Positions 8,788 to 16,601 of a DNA stretch of 64,000 nt are shown in pieces. Made by a program: the position numbers and the translations under genes. The notes under the pieces were generated by a model. The model was given only the letters and a program-made list of their open reading frames with translations. It made no database searches and was not told where the DNA came from. The stretch is from Chloroflexota bacterium (GTDB lineage Bacteria > Chloroflexota > Anaerolineae > Anaerolineales > Villigracilaceae), in the NCBI GenBank assembly GCA_016223135.1, contig JACRPQ010000004.1, positions 992,001 to 1,056,000 on the forward strand, read 5' to 3'. Positions within the stretch are counted from its first letter, which is position 1, and each line of letters starts with the position of its first letter.

Positions 8788-10518
8788 ATGCAACGATACG
8801 AAACGCCCTATGCCGCCGACTGGCTCGCTGTCTCGCTGCGCTGGCTGATGCTGGTGACGCTTACCCTGTCGCTGGCGCTGCGCGATCAAATTGGCGACCT
8901 GCCCTTTTGGACGCTGGCGGCGCTGTTTGTGTGGAATATTGTCATGAGCGCACTGGCAGGGCTCAACATGCGCCTGCCGTATCATCGTCATATTGTGCTG
9001 GGGGTGGATTTTTTCCTCTCCACCTTGTTTTTTGTGACGCAAAGCCTCCATGCGGGCGGCGCTTCGATATGGACGGCGGCGCTGCCCATCTTTGCGGGGG
9101 CGATTTACTTTGAACTGTGGGGGGCGTTTCTTGCCGCGCTGGCGTTTGCCATCTTGCAGTTTTTTGTTTTGCGCTTCTCCGTTTCGACCGAAATCTTCTT
9201 CACGCTGGGAGCGGGCATAATCGGCGCCTTGATTGGACGCTTTGGGATGCGAAGCCTGCGCACGTCGCGTCAGGTGCGGGTGGATGCGGAAGAACGCCGC
9301 CGCCGCGCTGAGACCGAACGCCTGCGCGCCATCTATGAACTGACCTCCTCGCTGACGGCGACTCTCAGTTATAAACGCGTCCTTGACGCCGCCCTTGACC
9401 TCGGCTACAACGCCCTCAACCCCATCGTTGACCCGGACGAGGAACGCGACGAGCGGCTGGTCAGCGCTGTGTTTTTGATTCGCGGCGATGAACTGCGTGT
9501 GGGTTCGGCGCGCCGTTTTACCAACGCCGATTTGCGCGCCACCCTGCACGGCAAGGAGGGCGTCCTCAAGCGAGTGCTGGATGACGGCGAAGCGGTGTTG
9601 ATTCAAGATGTGGGCTACGACCCGGAACTGGGGCGCATCGTGGCTCTGCGCTCATGCTCCGCCGCCTATTGCCTGCCTCTGCGGAGCGGTTTCAATGTTT
9701 ATGGCGCGATGCTGTTTGCCCACCCCGACCCCGCCTATTTCACCAAAGAACGCCGCGAACTGCTCGACATCATCGGCAGGCAGTCGGTGATTGCGGTGCA
9801 AAACGCCAGCCTGTATCAGAATTTGGTTGAGGAAAAGGAGCGCATGATCGAGGTCCAGGAGGAGACGCGCAAGAAACTGGCGCGCGACCTGCACGACGGT
9901 CCCACTCAATCGGTGGCGGCGATGGCGATGCGCATCAACCTCATCCGCCGCATGATGGCGAAGAACCCGCAGGAAGCGCTGGATGAACTGCAAAAAATCG
10001 AGGAACTGGCGCACCGCACCACGAAGGAAATCCGTCACATGCTCTTCACGCTGCGCCCGCTCATTCTCGAGTCGCAGGGGTTGAACGCCGCGCTTCAGGC
10101 GATGGCGGAGAAGATGCGCGAGACCTTCTCGCAGAACGTGCTTATCAACGTGGACGAGAGTGTGCTTGAGGACATGGAGATGGGCAAGCAGGGGGTGATT
10201 TTCTACATCATCGAAGAAGCGGTCAATAACGCCCGCAAGCACGCCAGCGCGGCGCATGTGTGGGTGCGCCTGCGCCCCTTCGAGAGGGAAATTGCTCTGT
10301 TGGAAATCGAGGATGACGGCGTCGGCTTCGACGTGGCGGCGGTGAACAAATCCTACGACAAGCGCGGCAGCCTGGGCATGGTCAACCTGCGCGAACGCAC
10401 GGAATTGGTGAACGGACTGTTGAACATCGACTCCGCGCCTGGCAAGGGGACGCGGATACAGGTCTATATTCCGCTTTCCGAGGAGGCGGCAGACCGCCTG
10501 CATCACGCGAAGGGGTAG
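8788..10518 (+). CDS. NarL-type sensor histidine kinase with GAF domain
   Basis: 576 residues from ATG 8788. About five transmembrane helices occupy residues 15-160. A linker coiled coil leads into a GAF-like domain (about 190-350), then HisKA_3 with 'ARDLHDGPTQSVAAMAMRI', in which His369 is the predicted phosphoacceptor. The HATPase domain follows, with 'EEAVNNARKHA', 'EDDGVGFD' and 'GSLGMVNLRER'. This is the NarX/DesK class that normally pairs with a LuxR-type response regulator. No regulator gene lies next to it, so the partner must be elsewhere. The membrane-embedded N-terminus has no obvious extracellular sensor domain. The ligand is unknown. Confidence 0.9.
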   Translation: MQRYETPYAADWLAVSLRWLMLVTLTLSLALRDQIGDLPFWTLAALFVWNIVMSALAGLNMRLPYHRHIVLGVDFFLSTLFFVTQSLHAGGASIWTAALPIFAGAIYFELWGAFLAALAFAILQFFVLRFSVSTEIFFTLGAGIIGALIGRFGMRSLRTSRQVRVDAEERRRRAETERLRAIYELTSSLTATLSYKRVLDAALDLGYNALNPIVDPDEERDERLVSAVFLIRGDELRVGSARRFTNADLRATLHGKEGVLKRVLDDGEAVLIQDVGYDPELGRIVALRSCSAAYCLPLRSGFNVYGAMLFAHPDPAYFTKERRELLDIIGRQSVIAVQNASLYQNLVEEKERMIEVQEETRKKLARDLHDGPTQSVAAMAMRINLIRRMMAKNPQEALDELQKIEELAHRTTKEIRHMLFTLRPLILESQGLNAALQAMAEKMRETFSQNVLINVDESVLEDMEMGKQGVIFYIIEEAVNNARKHASAAHVWVRLRPFEREIALLEIEDDGVGFDVAAVNKSYDKRGSLGMVNLRERTELVNGLLNIDSAPGKGTRIQVYIPLSEEAADRLHHAKG

Positions 10519-10525
10519 GAAAAGC

Positions 10526-11032
10526 ATGAAATATTGGGTTCTGGTTCTCACAATAATGCTGGCTGCGTGTAGTGTGCTGCCAACTCAGGAACCAGTGGAA
10601 CCAGTAGCAACTGAAGCTCCAATTCCTGCTACTTCTACTCCCCAGATTATGGAAGTGACTCGCATTGTAAAAGTTGAGCAAACTGTAGTTGTTACGGCTA
10701 CCCCAAGACCTCTTCTTGCTCAAGGATGTTTTGATCGCGCGGTTACTCAAATGGATTTAAATGGTTGTGCGGCAGAGGAACGATTCCTTGCTCAAGCAGA
10801 ATTAGATGCTACAGTTTTGTTGATTAAGACAAAGTCCAACTTTTCCTTGGATGATGAGCTGGTTTTTGAAAATTTGCAAAAAGAGTGGTTGGATATTGTC
10901 GAGCGTAATTGCGATTTTTATTACGAGAAATGGGGAAGTATGGGACCAATGCAACGGTCAATGTGTATAGCGTCACGCATCAAGGAACGTATAGAAGAAC
11001 TAAAGATAGTTTACTTGACGCCCGATGGTTGA
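10526..11032 (+). CDS. LprI-like (DUF1311) lipoprotein
   Basis: 168 residues. A lipoprotein signal ends at 'LAAC' (Cys15), followed by a Pro/Thr/Glu-rich linker (16-60). The C-terminal domain has Cys pairs and the pattern 'CFDRAVTQMDLNGCAAEE...LQKEWLDIVERNCDFYYE...SMCIASRIKERIEEL', which resembles the lysozyme-inhibitor LprI N-terminal domain (DUF1311). It starts 7 nt after the histidine kinase stop, so co-transcription is likely. Base composition is more AT-rich than its neighbours. It is presumably anchored outside the membrane; lysozyme inhibition is a family precedent and is not shown here. Confidence 0.7.
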   Translation: MKYWVLVLTIMLAACSVLPTQEPVEPVATEAPIPATSTPQIMEVTRIVKVEQTVVVTATPRPLLAQGCFDRAVTQMDLNGCAAEERFLAQAELDATVLLIKTKSNFSLDDELVFENLQKEWLDIVERNCDFYYEKWGSMGPMQRSMCIASRIKERIEELKIVYLTPDG

Positions 11033-11035
11033 ACA

Positions 11036-11638
11036 TTAAGGCGCGAAAATCTTAATCAACATTCCCCTTGCTTTCATTACCGCCCGCGCCCGATGGCTGA
11101 GGCGGTTTTTTTCGTCCATGCTGAGTTCTGCCATGGTCTTTCCCAATTCGGGCAGGAGGAAGATGGGGTCGTAGCCGAATCCGCCCGTGCCGCGTTCTTC
11201 GGGGATGATTTCGCCTTCGCAGATGCCATGGGTAATTTGTAATTGGTGATTGGGCGCTGCAATGGCAATCGTGGCGTGGAAGCGGGCAGTCCACGGGCGG
11301 GGAAAGGATTGCAGTTTGCTGAGGAGGTATTTGCGCCGCTCTCCGTCTGAGAGTTTAGTGCCGTCGGGGGAACCATAGCGCGCGGAGTATAAGCCGGGCG
11401 CGCCGTCGAGGGCATCTACTTCGAGACCGGAGTCGTCGGCGAGGGAGATCAAGCCGCTGGCTTGGGCAAAGGCGAGGGCTTTTTTGGCAGCGTTTTCGGC
11501 GTAGGTGACGCCGTCTTCGACGACATCGAGGTCAAGTCCCAGTTGGGCAGGCGTGACGAGTTCAACGCCCAAGTCGGCGAGGAGTTCCTGGAATTCGGCG
11601 AGTTTGCCGGGGTTGTTTGTAGCGATGAGGAGTTTCAT
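11036..11638 (-). CDS. rdgB: XTP/dITP diphosphatase (HAM1/RdgB)
   Basis: 200 residues, the usual family length. Conserved motifs are 'ATNNPGKLAEF' at the N-terminus (residues 6-16), 'LADDSGLEVDAL' (about 66-77), 'GTGGFGYDPIF' and 'SHRARA' near the end. The enzyme hydrolyses dITP, XTP and ITP to monophosphates, which keeps non-canonical purines out of nucleic acids. It is convergent with the LprI-like gene, with only 3 nt between stops and no terminator visible there. Confidence 0.93.
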   Translation of the reverse strand: MKLLIATNNPGKLAEFQELLADLGVELVTPAQLGLDLDVVEDGVTYAENAAKKALAFAQASGLISLADDSGLEVDALDGAPGLYSARYGSPDGTKLSDGERRKYLLSKLQSFPRPWTARFHATIAIAAPNHQLQITHGICEGEIIPEERGTGGFGYDPIFLLPELGKTMAELSMDEKNRLSHRARAVMKARGMLIKIFAP

Positions 11639-11705
11639 GGTAATTGGTAAATTGGCGCCTGGTAAATTGGAAGATTGAGTTCACTGCAAAAAGGCAAAAA
11701 TCAAA

Positions 11706-11768
11706 TCACGAAGGCACGGAGATGCCGAGATAAAGATGAAAAAAAACCGTGACTCGGTGTTTCCGTGA
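11706..11768. repeat. CACGGAG-type imperfect palindrome
   Basis: Arms TCACGAAGGCACGGAG (11706-11721) and CTCGGTGTTTCCGTGA (11753-11768) are imperfect inverse complements. The repeat lies in the gap between rdgB and queG, and the same family appears at 7623 and 21795. Confidence 0.6.
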
Positions 11769-11810
11769 TGAGAATTCAAGGTTTTGCAGGAGTGTCGAGA
11801 TTGGTAATTG

Positions 11811-11850
11811 CTCATTTGCTCATTTGCCCATTTGCTCATTTGCTCATTTG
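11811..11850. repeat. five tandem copies of an 8-bp unit across the queG stop
   Basis: CTCATTTG is repeated five times (the third copy is CCCATTTG) at 11811-11818, 11819-11826, 11827-11834, 11835-11842 and 11843-11850. The queG stop codon (11836-11838, minus strand) lies inside the fourth copy. The unit length is not a multiple of three, so changes in copy number would alter the QueG C-terminus. Confidence 0.85.
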
Positions 11851-12888
11851 CCTCTTGCTGATCTGTTCGATTGCCCATTTGGCATGTTCCCGCACCAGCG
11901 GTTCTTCATCGAGGAGGGCTTGTTGCAGTGCTGGCAGGTGACGCGTATCGCCAATATTGCCGAGGACGACGGCGATGTTACGCAGGTAGCCGCGTCGCTT
12001 GGCGCGTTTGACAGGACTCCGCTTGAAGCGTTGATTGAAGGCTTGGGGTGTGAGCGCCAGTTCCTCGGTCGGGGAGGGATGCGGGGCATTCGGCTCGAAG
12101 GCAGGGTCGCCCTCAGATGCGAATCGGTTCCACGGGCAGACCATCTGGCAGATGTCGCAGCCGAATGCCCAATTCCCAATTTTTTCGCGCAATTCGAGGG
12201 GGATGTCGTCCTTGAGTTCGATGGTCAGGTAGGAGATGCAGCGGCGCGCGTCGAGCGTGCGGTCGGGCAGGATGCAGCCGGTGGGGCAGGCTTGGATGCA
12301 GCGCGTGCAGGTTCCGCAATGGTCGGTGGTGAAGGGCGGGTCGGGTTCGAGGGGCAGGTCGAGCAGGATTTCGGAGAGAAGGAAGTAGGAGCCGCGCTTG
12401 GGGTGGATGAGACAGGTGTTTTTGCCGATCCAGCCGAGACCGGCGCGCTGGGCGAGGTCGCGCTCGAGGATGGGACCGCTGTCGGTGTACCAGCGGTTCT
12501 TTATCGGACCTCCAACCTGTGCCTCGATGAATTGAACGAGTTCCTGCATCCGGGCGGGGAGGATGTCGTGGTAGTCTGCGCCTTGGGCGTAGGCGGCAAC
12601 CCTCACCCCGACCTTACCCCCGTCCCCTTTCCTGAAAGGAGAGGGGGGAAAATAAGGTGTTGCCAAAACGAGGATGGATTTGCATTCGGGGAGGATGTGA
12701 CGCGGGTCGGCGCGGCGCAGGCGGGAGCGTTCGCTGGCGAGGTAGTCCATCGCGCCGTGACGCCCCTGGGCGAGCCAGTGTTCGAATGTCTTGTAATGTG
12801 GGGGAGGTTCAGGAGTCGTCACGCCAGTCAGGACGAATCCCAACTGGCGTGCTTTGTCTTTGATGGCTTGTTTCAGGTCGTGTGTCAC
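11836..12888 (-). CDS. queG: epoxyqueuosine reductase
   Basis: 350 residues from GTG 12888, two bases after the stop of the upstream lipoprotein gene; upstream in-frame codons overlap that gene. The active-site region reads 'YTDSGPILERDLAQRAGLGWIGKNT'. Two 4Fe-4S clusters are marked by 'CGTCTRCIQACPTGC' and 'CDICQMVCPW', and a HEAT-like C-terminal segment follows ('LRNIAVVLGNIGDTRHLPALQQAL'). The cobalamin-dependent enzyme makes the last step of queuosine synthesis on tRNA. Oddities: an insertion at about residues 78-93 ('PSPFRKGDGGKVGVRV') encoded by a palindromic repeat, and an 8-bp tandem repeat across the stop codon. Confidence 0.92.
   Translation of the reverse strand: MTHDLKQAIKDKARQLGFVLTGVTTPEPPPHYKTFEHWLAQGRHGAMDYLASERSRLRRADPRHILPECKSILVLATPYFPPSPFRKGDGGKVGVRVAAYAQGADYHDILPARMQELVQFIEAQVGGPIKNRWYTDSGPILERDLAQRAGLGWIGKNTCLIHPKRGSYFLLSEILLDLPLEPDPPFTTDHCGTCTRCIQACPTGCILPDRTLDARRCISYLTIELKDDIPLELREKIGNWAFGCDICQMVCPWNRFASEGDPAFEPNAPHPSPTEELALTPQAFNQRFKRSPVKRAKRRGYLRNIAVVLGNIGDTRHLPALQQALLDEEPLVREHAKWAIEQISKRQMSK
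12612..12657. repeat. palindromic repeat inserted in frame in queG
   Basis: Nested inverted repeats: the inner pair is CCTTTC/GAAAGG around CT, and the outer ends are CCTTA (12612-12616) and TAAGG (12653-12657) next to C-runs and G-runs. The segment is preceded by CCCTCACCCC, as in the cinA copy. It encodes residues about 78-93 of QueG, between the otherwise contiguous conserved 'LVLATPYF' and 'AAYAQGADYH' blocks. Confidence 0.75.
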
Positions 12889-12890
12889 GA

Positions 12891-13511
12891 CTATTGGACG
12901 ATGATTTTGACGAAGATAATCTGCGGGAAGGTTCGTCCCTGCGGATTCTTCATCGCCCATGCGCTCACGTATTCGCCCACTTGAGTGGGGGCTTTGAATT
13001 GCACGGAGAGTTCCACTTCCTCGCCCGGCTGGACGACAACGGTTAGAGGAATAAATTGACCGGACATTTGATTGGCGTAACCGGCATAAGCGAGGGCGTA
13101 GCCCGCCCCCCAAGGGCAGGAACCGGTATTTTTGACGCGCCAGGTTTTGGTGAATTCCTGTCCGGGCGACATGGTTGTGTTGTCGGGAATGGTTACGTCT
13201 GCCACGAAGGTGAGACTGTCACAGAGGGGAACCTCGGTGCCTTGGTCGTTGGTAATGACGGCGATTACCGGCGCGGTGGCGGTGGGGGTGTCGGTGGGGA
13301 GCGGCTCAGGGGTGGCGGTGTCGGTGGGGATGGGCAGCGGGGTGGGGGTGAATGCCGCGGCGGTGAGGGTGAATCGCGCCTCCACCGTGCTGGCGGCGGA
13401 GGTACGCACGGCGGCTATGTCGGGTGTCGGTTCAGCCGGGGTGGGGGAGGCGCCGCAGGCGGAGAGGAACACTGCGGCAAGGAGCAGAAACGAAAGAGAT
13501 TTGATGTTCAT
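12891..13511 (-). CDS. lipoprotein with NBR1-type Ig-like domain
   Basis: 206 residues from ATG 13511. The lipobox 'LSAC' (Cys19) is followed by a low-complexity Thr/Pro linker (about 25-95). The C-terminal Ig-like domain (97-206) reads 'FVADVTIPDNTTMSPGQEFTKTWRVKNTGSCPWGAGYAL'. This matches the NBR1-type Ig-like domain that is common in secreted proteins of Anaerolineae. It is probably membrane-anchored on the outside, with an unknown binding role. It is third in a run of three related lipoproteins and is closely coupled to queG. Confidence 0.75.
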   Translation of the reverse strand: MNIKSLSFLLLAAVFLSACGASPTPAEPTPDIAAVRTSAASTVEARFTLTAAAFTPTPLPIPTDTATPEPLPTDTPTATAPVIAVITNDQGTEVPLCDSLTFVADVTIPDNTTMSPGQEFTKTWRVKNTGSCPWGAGYALAYAGYANQMSGQFIPLTVVVQPGEEVELSVQFKAPTQVGEYVSAWAMKNPQGRTFPQIIFVKIIVQ

Positions 13512-13522
13512 GGCGGTCACGT

Positions 13523-14263
13523 TTACTTGCATTTTTCTTTGACTTCGATGTAAACGGAGACGATGGTGCCAAAATAGTAGCCGCTGTCGCTGCGCATGCG
13601 CCAGTGACCTTCATATTTGCCGGGCGCGCAAGGGGCGGTCAGGTTGACGCCAATGTCCTTGACCGAGCCGCCGGGGACGAAGTCGCTGCTCTTTTTGAAT
13701 TCAAAGTTGTAAGGGTCGAGGTTGGGGGTGCTGCCGCCGATGTAAACGAGCGCATAGCCCTCATCCCAGGTGCAGGTGCCGGTGTTGCGGATGCGCCAGA
13801 TTTTTTGAAAGTCTTCTCCGCCTTTGAGGATGCTGCCGTCGGGGATGGTGATGTCGGCTTCGAAGGCGCTGTTATTGCAGGAATCGCCCAGCGCTTGGGT
13901 GGCGGCAGGCGAAGCCGGCGCCACTTGGGTGAAGCCGGCCAGGGGGGTGATGATGGAGCCGGGCGTGGTGTTGAAAGCAATTGTTGGGATGGCAGTCACG
14001 CCGCTGGTATCCAGCGTGGGCAGGGCAAAGGTGGGAAGCGACTGAGGGGTATCGGTTGGAACCGGCGTGTTGGTGGGAACAGCGAGCGCAGTCTGAGTAA
14101 ATTGGGCGGAGAACTGGGCGATGGTGGTGCCGACAATCGCCGTGTTAATGGCATTGATATCCACGGTGGGGGTGGGAGCCGCGCCGATATTGCAGGATGT
14201 GAGGATGAGTGCGGCGGTCAGCAGTGTGAGCAGGGTCAGCCGCGGGGTTTTGCGAAAGAACAT
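13523..14263 (-). CDS. lipoprotein with NBR1-type Ig-like domain
   Basis: 246 residues. The start is ATG 14263, because the upstream in-frame ATG at 14278 overlaps the TGGAGG ribosome-binding site. The lipobox 'LTSC' ends at Cys24, a Thr/Pro/Ala-rich linker covers about 30-125, and the Ig-like domain covers 129-246 with 'FEADITIPDGSILKGGEDFQKIWRIRNTGTCTWDEGYALVYIGG'. It lies 11 nt before the next lipoprotein gene, so the two are probably one transcript. No catalytic residues are apparent. Confidence 0.75.
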   Translation of the reverse strand: MFFRKTPRLTLLTLLTAALILTSCNIGAAPTPTVDINAINTAIVGTTIAQFSAQFTQTALAVPTNTPVPTDTPQSLPTFALPTLDTSGVTAIPTIAFNTTPGSIITPLAGFTQVAPASPAATQALGDSCNNSAFEADITIPDGSILKGGEDFQKIWRIRNTGTCTWDEGYALVYIGGSTPNLDPYNFEFKKSSDFVPGGSVKDIGVNLTAPCAPGKYEGHWRMRSDSGYYFGTIVSVYIEVKEKCK

Positions 14264-14305
14264 AAGAGTTGCCTCCATTCAAAGATTGGACAATTTTGTA
14301 TGAAT

Positions 14306-14345
14306 GGGGAACGGCGGATGATGGCGCGTTCCCCATCTCATTATA
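14306..14345 (-). promoter_or_regulatory. TATAAT promoter with leader hairpin for the Ig lipoprotein operon
   Basis: On the minus strand, TATAAT (14345-14340) lies about 76 nt upstream of ATG 14263. The predicted leader holds a GGGGAACG/CGTTCCCC hairpin (arms 14306-14313 and 14327-14334). The hairpin could also end transcription from the upstream lipoprotein gene, but it has no clear U-tract. Confidence 0.4.
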
Positions 14346-14368
14346 CTGCAAGGCGCTAAGGGGCGCCG

Positions 14369-15685
14369 CTATGGTACCGAAGTATTGGTGGGCGTTTCGG
14401 TGGGGGTCTCGGTAGGTGTCACCGGTGTCGGCGTGAAAGATGGCGTCGGCGTGAGGGTGGGAGGTAAGGTAACGGTGGGGGTCAAGGTTTGGGTGGGGGT
14501 GGCAGTGACCGTCGGGGAAAGAGTCGCGGTGGGGGTGGCAGTGGGAGGCTGGGCGCTCAGGCGGGCAATCCGCGGGGTGACCCAGAGTCCGTAGTCTTCG
14601 TGCGAAGATCCGTTGGCGAGGATGGTGAAGACGAATTTGACCTTTTGCCCGCTCAGGAAGCTCAGGTCAATGTCAATCGGGTAATATTTTCCTTCATAGA
14701 CTTCGTTCCACTGTCCGAGCGGCTGGAGCGGGTCTTTGCCAATCTGGTATTCGAGTTTGAATATCATGTTGCAGTCGTTGGCTTTGTTCAAACAGCCGAT
14801 CAGCGCCTGGAAGCGGTCTCCCGACTGGATGGCGATGGCGGAGTATTTGCCTGTGATGTAGCCATTGTTGACCATTTGCGGGTGGGTAAGCAAGCCAATG
14901 CCGCGCACTTTGCCGTCTTCCATTGGCGGGGCGTCGAGGCGGACGGCGAAGCCATCCTGCGAACCCTGGACGCCGGGGCAGGGCAGTTCTTTTGCTTTGG
15001 TGCGCCAGACGGCGTCGCATAAGTTGACTGCAAAATCATAGCCCGTGACGATGTAGCCGCCGACTTTCACATCCACGTAGATGGTTGCTTCGCCGCTGGA
15101 ACCGAAGCCGAACAGGACGCCGGAGGCGTTGCGGAGTTTCCATTCGCCCCGGTAGCGACCTTCCTTATTGGGGGCGGTCAACGGAATGGAGACATCCACG
15201 CTTCTACCCGGACCGACGCTTGCCGGCAGAGAAATGGCATTTTTCGCCCCGAATTTTTCTCCACTGACGAAGACCAGTTCGTAGGCGGTGGTCCAGGTGC
15301 AGGTGCCGATGTTTTTGATGCGCCAGGTTTTGGTGAAGGTTTGTCCGCGTCCCACGGTGGAGCCGTCGGGGTAGGTCACGTCGGCGACGAACGCCGCCGC
15401 GTCGCATTTTGTAACGACGACTGTTTGCAGCGGCGGTACGGCGGTGAAGGTGGGGAAGGGGGTGGGGCTTGTGATGGGCAGGAGCAGGGTGGGCGTGGGA
15501 GAAGGCGCCGCCGTTTGAGAGACAACCGCCTGCGTGGACATGGCGTTGAGCGTCTGCGCGGCGGCGGTGTATAAGGAGTCCACTGACGATGGCGGGGTGG
15601 AGACAGGGGTAAACAGACTGCACGCCAGCATGAAGGCGAGCGCGGCTGTCAGGATGGATAGTATGCGAAAACGGTTGAAGACCAT
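14369..15685 (-). CDS. large Ig-like lipoprotein with Thr/Pro-rich tail
   Basis: 438 residues from ATG 15685, preceded by CGGAGG; a longer in-frame start at 15739 is less likely. The lipobox 'MLAC' ends at Cys22. After a Pro/Thr linker comes an NBR1-type Ig domain (about 94-210, 'FVADVTYPDGSTVGRGQTFTKTWRIKNIGTCTW'). A second beta-rich domain follows (about 215-385), then a terminal stretch of Thr-Pro repeats (about 390-438). The tail could be a wall-spanning or glycosylated spacer. It is the first gene of the three-lipoprotein run. Confidence 0.75.
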   Translation of the reverse strand: MVFNRFRILSILTAALAFMLACSLFTPVSTPPSSVDSLYTAAAQTLNAMSTQAVVSQTAAPSPTPTLLLPITSPTPFPTFTAVPPLQTVVVTKCDAAAFVADVTYPDGSTVGRGQTFTKTWRIKNIGTCTWTTAYELVFVSGEKFGAKNAISLPASVGPGRSVDVSIPLTAPNKEGRYRGEWKLRNASGVLFGFGSSGEATIYVDVKVGGYIVTGYDFAVNLCDAVWRTKAKELPCPGVQGSQDGFAVRLDAPPMEDGKVRGIGLLTHPQMVNNGYITGKYSAIAIQSGDRFQALIGCLNKANDCNMIFKLEYQIGKDPLQPLGQWNEVYEGKYYPIDIDLSFLSGQKVKFVFTILANGSSHEDYGLWVTPRIARLSAQPPTATPTATLSPTVTATPTQTLTPTVTLPPTLTPTPSFTPTPVTPTETPTETPTNTSVP

Positions 15686-15749
15686 TCGAGCCTCCGAGGA
15701 GAATAGACCATGCCTAAAGACGCACGAGGAGGCTTGCAAGTTCCAGCAG

Positions 15750-16130
15750 TTAATCCATATCCTGGCGCAGTTCGCCGCTATCCAGAGTGTGCAGGCGCTC
15801 GGGTTGTTCGAGCAGGACGTCCACCAGGTTGAGGGGGAGGTCGCTCATGAGCGGCGCGAGCGGGATGGAAGCGGGGAGGGTGATTTTGGCAGGCTGCTGC
15901 GGAGGCTGGAGGCGGGGTTTGAACTCGTCCTCGGCGCGGCGGCGGATGATGCGGGGGTCGTCGGAGAGGTAGCCCACATATGCGCCCATCACGGAATAGA
16001 CCTCGCGTTTGGCGGTCACCCAGCCGATCCATTCGCCGTTGCGGTTGAAGAGATGAGGGAAAACGAGGAAGGCTTCTGCGCTGCCGTTGGAGGTGTAGAT
16101 GGGAATAATACGCCGTTGGTTCTGTGACAT
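15750..16130 (-). CDS. hypothetical beta-rich protein
   Basis: 126 residues, no signal peptide, no membrane segments. The N-terminal half has repeating short strands with 'NGSAEAFLVFP', 'NRNGEWIGWVTA' and 'REVYSVMGAYVGYLSDD', which resemble the blades of the small '4-fold beta flower' proteins; this is a weak impression only. The C-terminus is Pro-rich and then acidic. It lies 18 nt from the GtrA gene on the same strand. Function unknown. Confidence 0.6.
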   Translation of the reverse strand: MSQNQRRIIPIYTSNGSAEAFLVFPHLFNRNGEWIGWVTAKREVYSVMGAYVGYLSDDPRIIRRRAEDEFKPRLQPPQQPAKITLPASIPLAPLMSDLPLNLVDVLLEQPERLHTLDSGELRQDMD

Positions 16131-16148
16131 ATTCTGCCCCTTTCGTTT

Positions 16149-16601
16149 TCAGTCAACGTCGTTGTAGGTCCAATAGCGGTTGACGAAGAAATTCCACAGC
16201 ATGACGACGCCGATGGCAAAAAGCAGAGTGGCGTTTTTTGCCAGCACGTCGGCGGTTTCGTAGGAAAGGTGCGTTATGCTTTCGAACAGATTTGCCAGAG
16301 GCGGTTCGAGGTATTTGAGGATGGGAATGCGAATGCCGATGCCGATGGCATTGACGATAAAGAACATTGCCAGTTGGTGGTGGAGGGGTTTGGAGCGCGA
16401 ATCGGGATAGGTCCAATAACGGTTGCCGATGAAGTTGTTGGTTACCGCGCAGACAAATGAAATGCTCCCGCCCAGCACCAGCGGCAGGTGAAAGACCTGC
16501 GTCATCAGGTTCATCACGCCGATGTCCACCAGCGAGCCGATCGCGCCGACAATGGCGAATTTGACGAAGCGAATGTGTTCGCGTTTGCCCAGCACGATCA
16601 T
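16149..16601 (-). CDS. GtrA family membrane protein
   Basis: 150 residues from ATG 16601, which overlaps the stop codon of the upstream epimerase gene (ATGA arrangement). Four transmembrane segments are visible: '[19 protein letters not shown]', the segment around '[22 protein letters not shown]', '[16 protein letters not shown]' and '[21 protein letters not shown]'. The duplicated 'NRYWTY' motif is characteristic of GtrA-like proteins, which help move polyprenyl-linked sugars across the membrane. Coupling to a nucleotide-sugar epimerase fits a glycan-building role. Confidence 0.85.
   Translation of the reverse strand: MIVLGKREHIRFVKFAIVGAIGSLVDIGVMNLMTQVFHLPLVLGGSISFVCAVTNNFIGNRYWTYPDSRSKPLHHQLAMFFIVNAIGIGIRIPILKYLEPPLANLFESITHLSYETADVLAKNATLLFAIGVVMLWNFFVNRYWTYNDVD

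Noticed and set aside
13600-15600. Simple-sequence repeats from Thr/Pro-rich linkers as mobile or regulatory repeats
   Set aside because: The periodicity follows codons of low-complexity protein linkers (Thr-Pro), so it is a coding feature.
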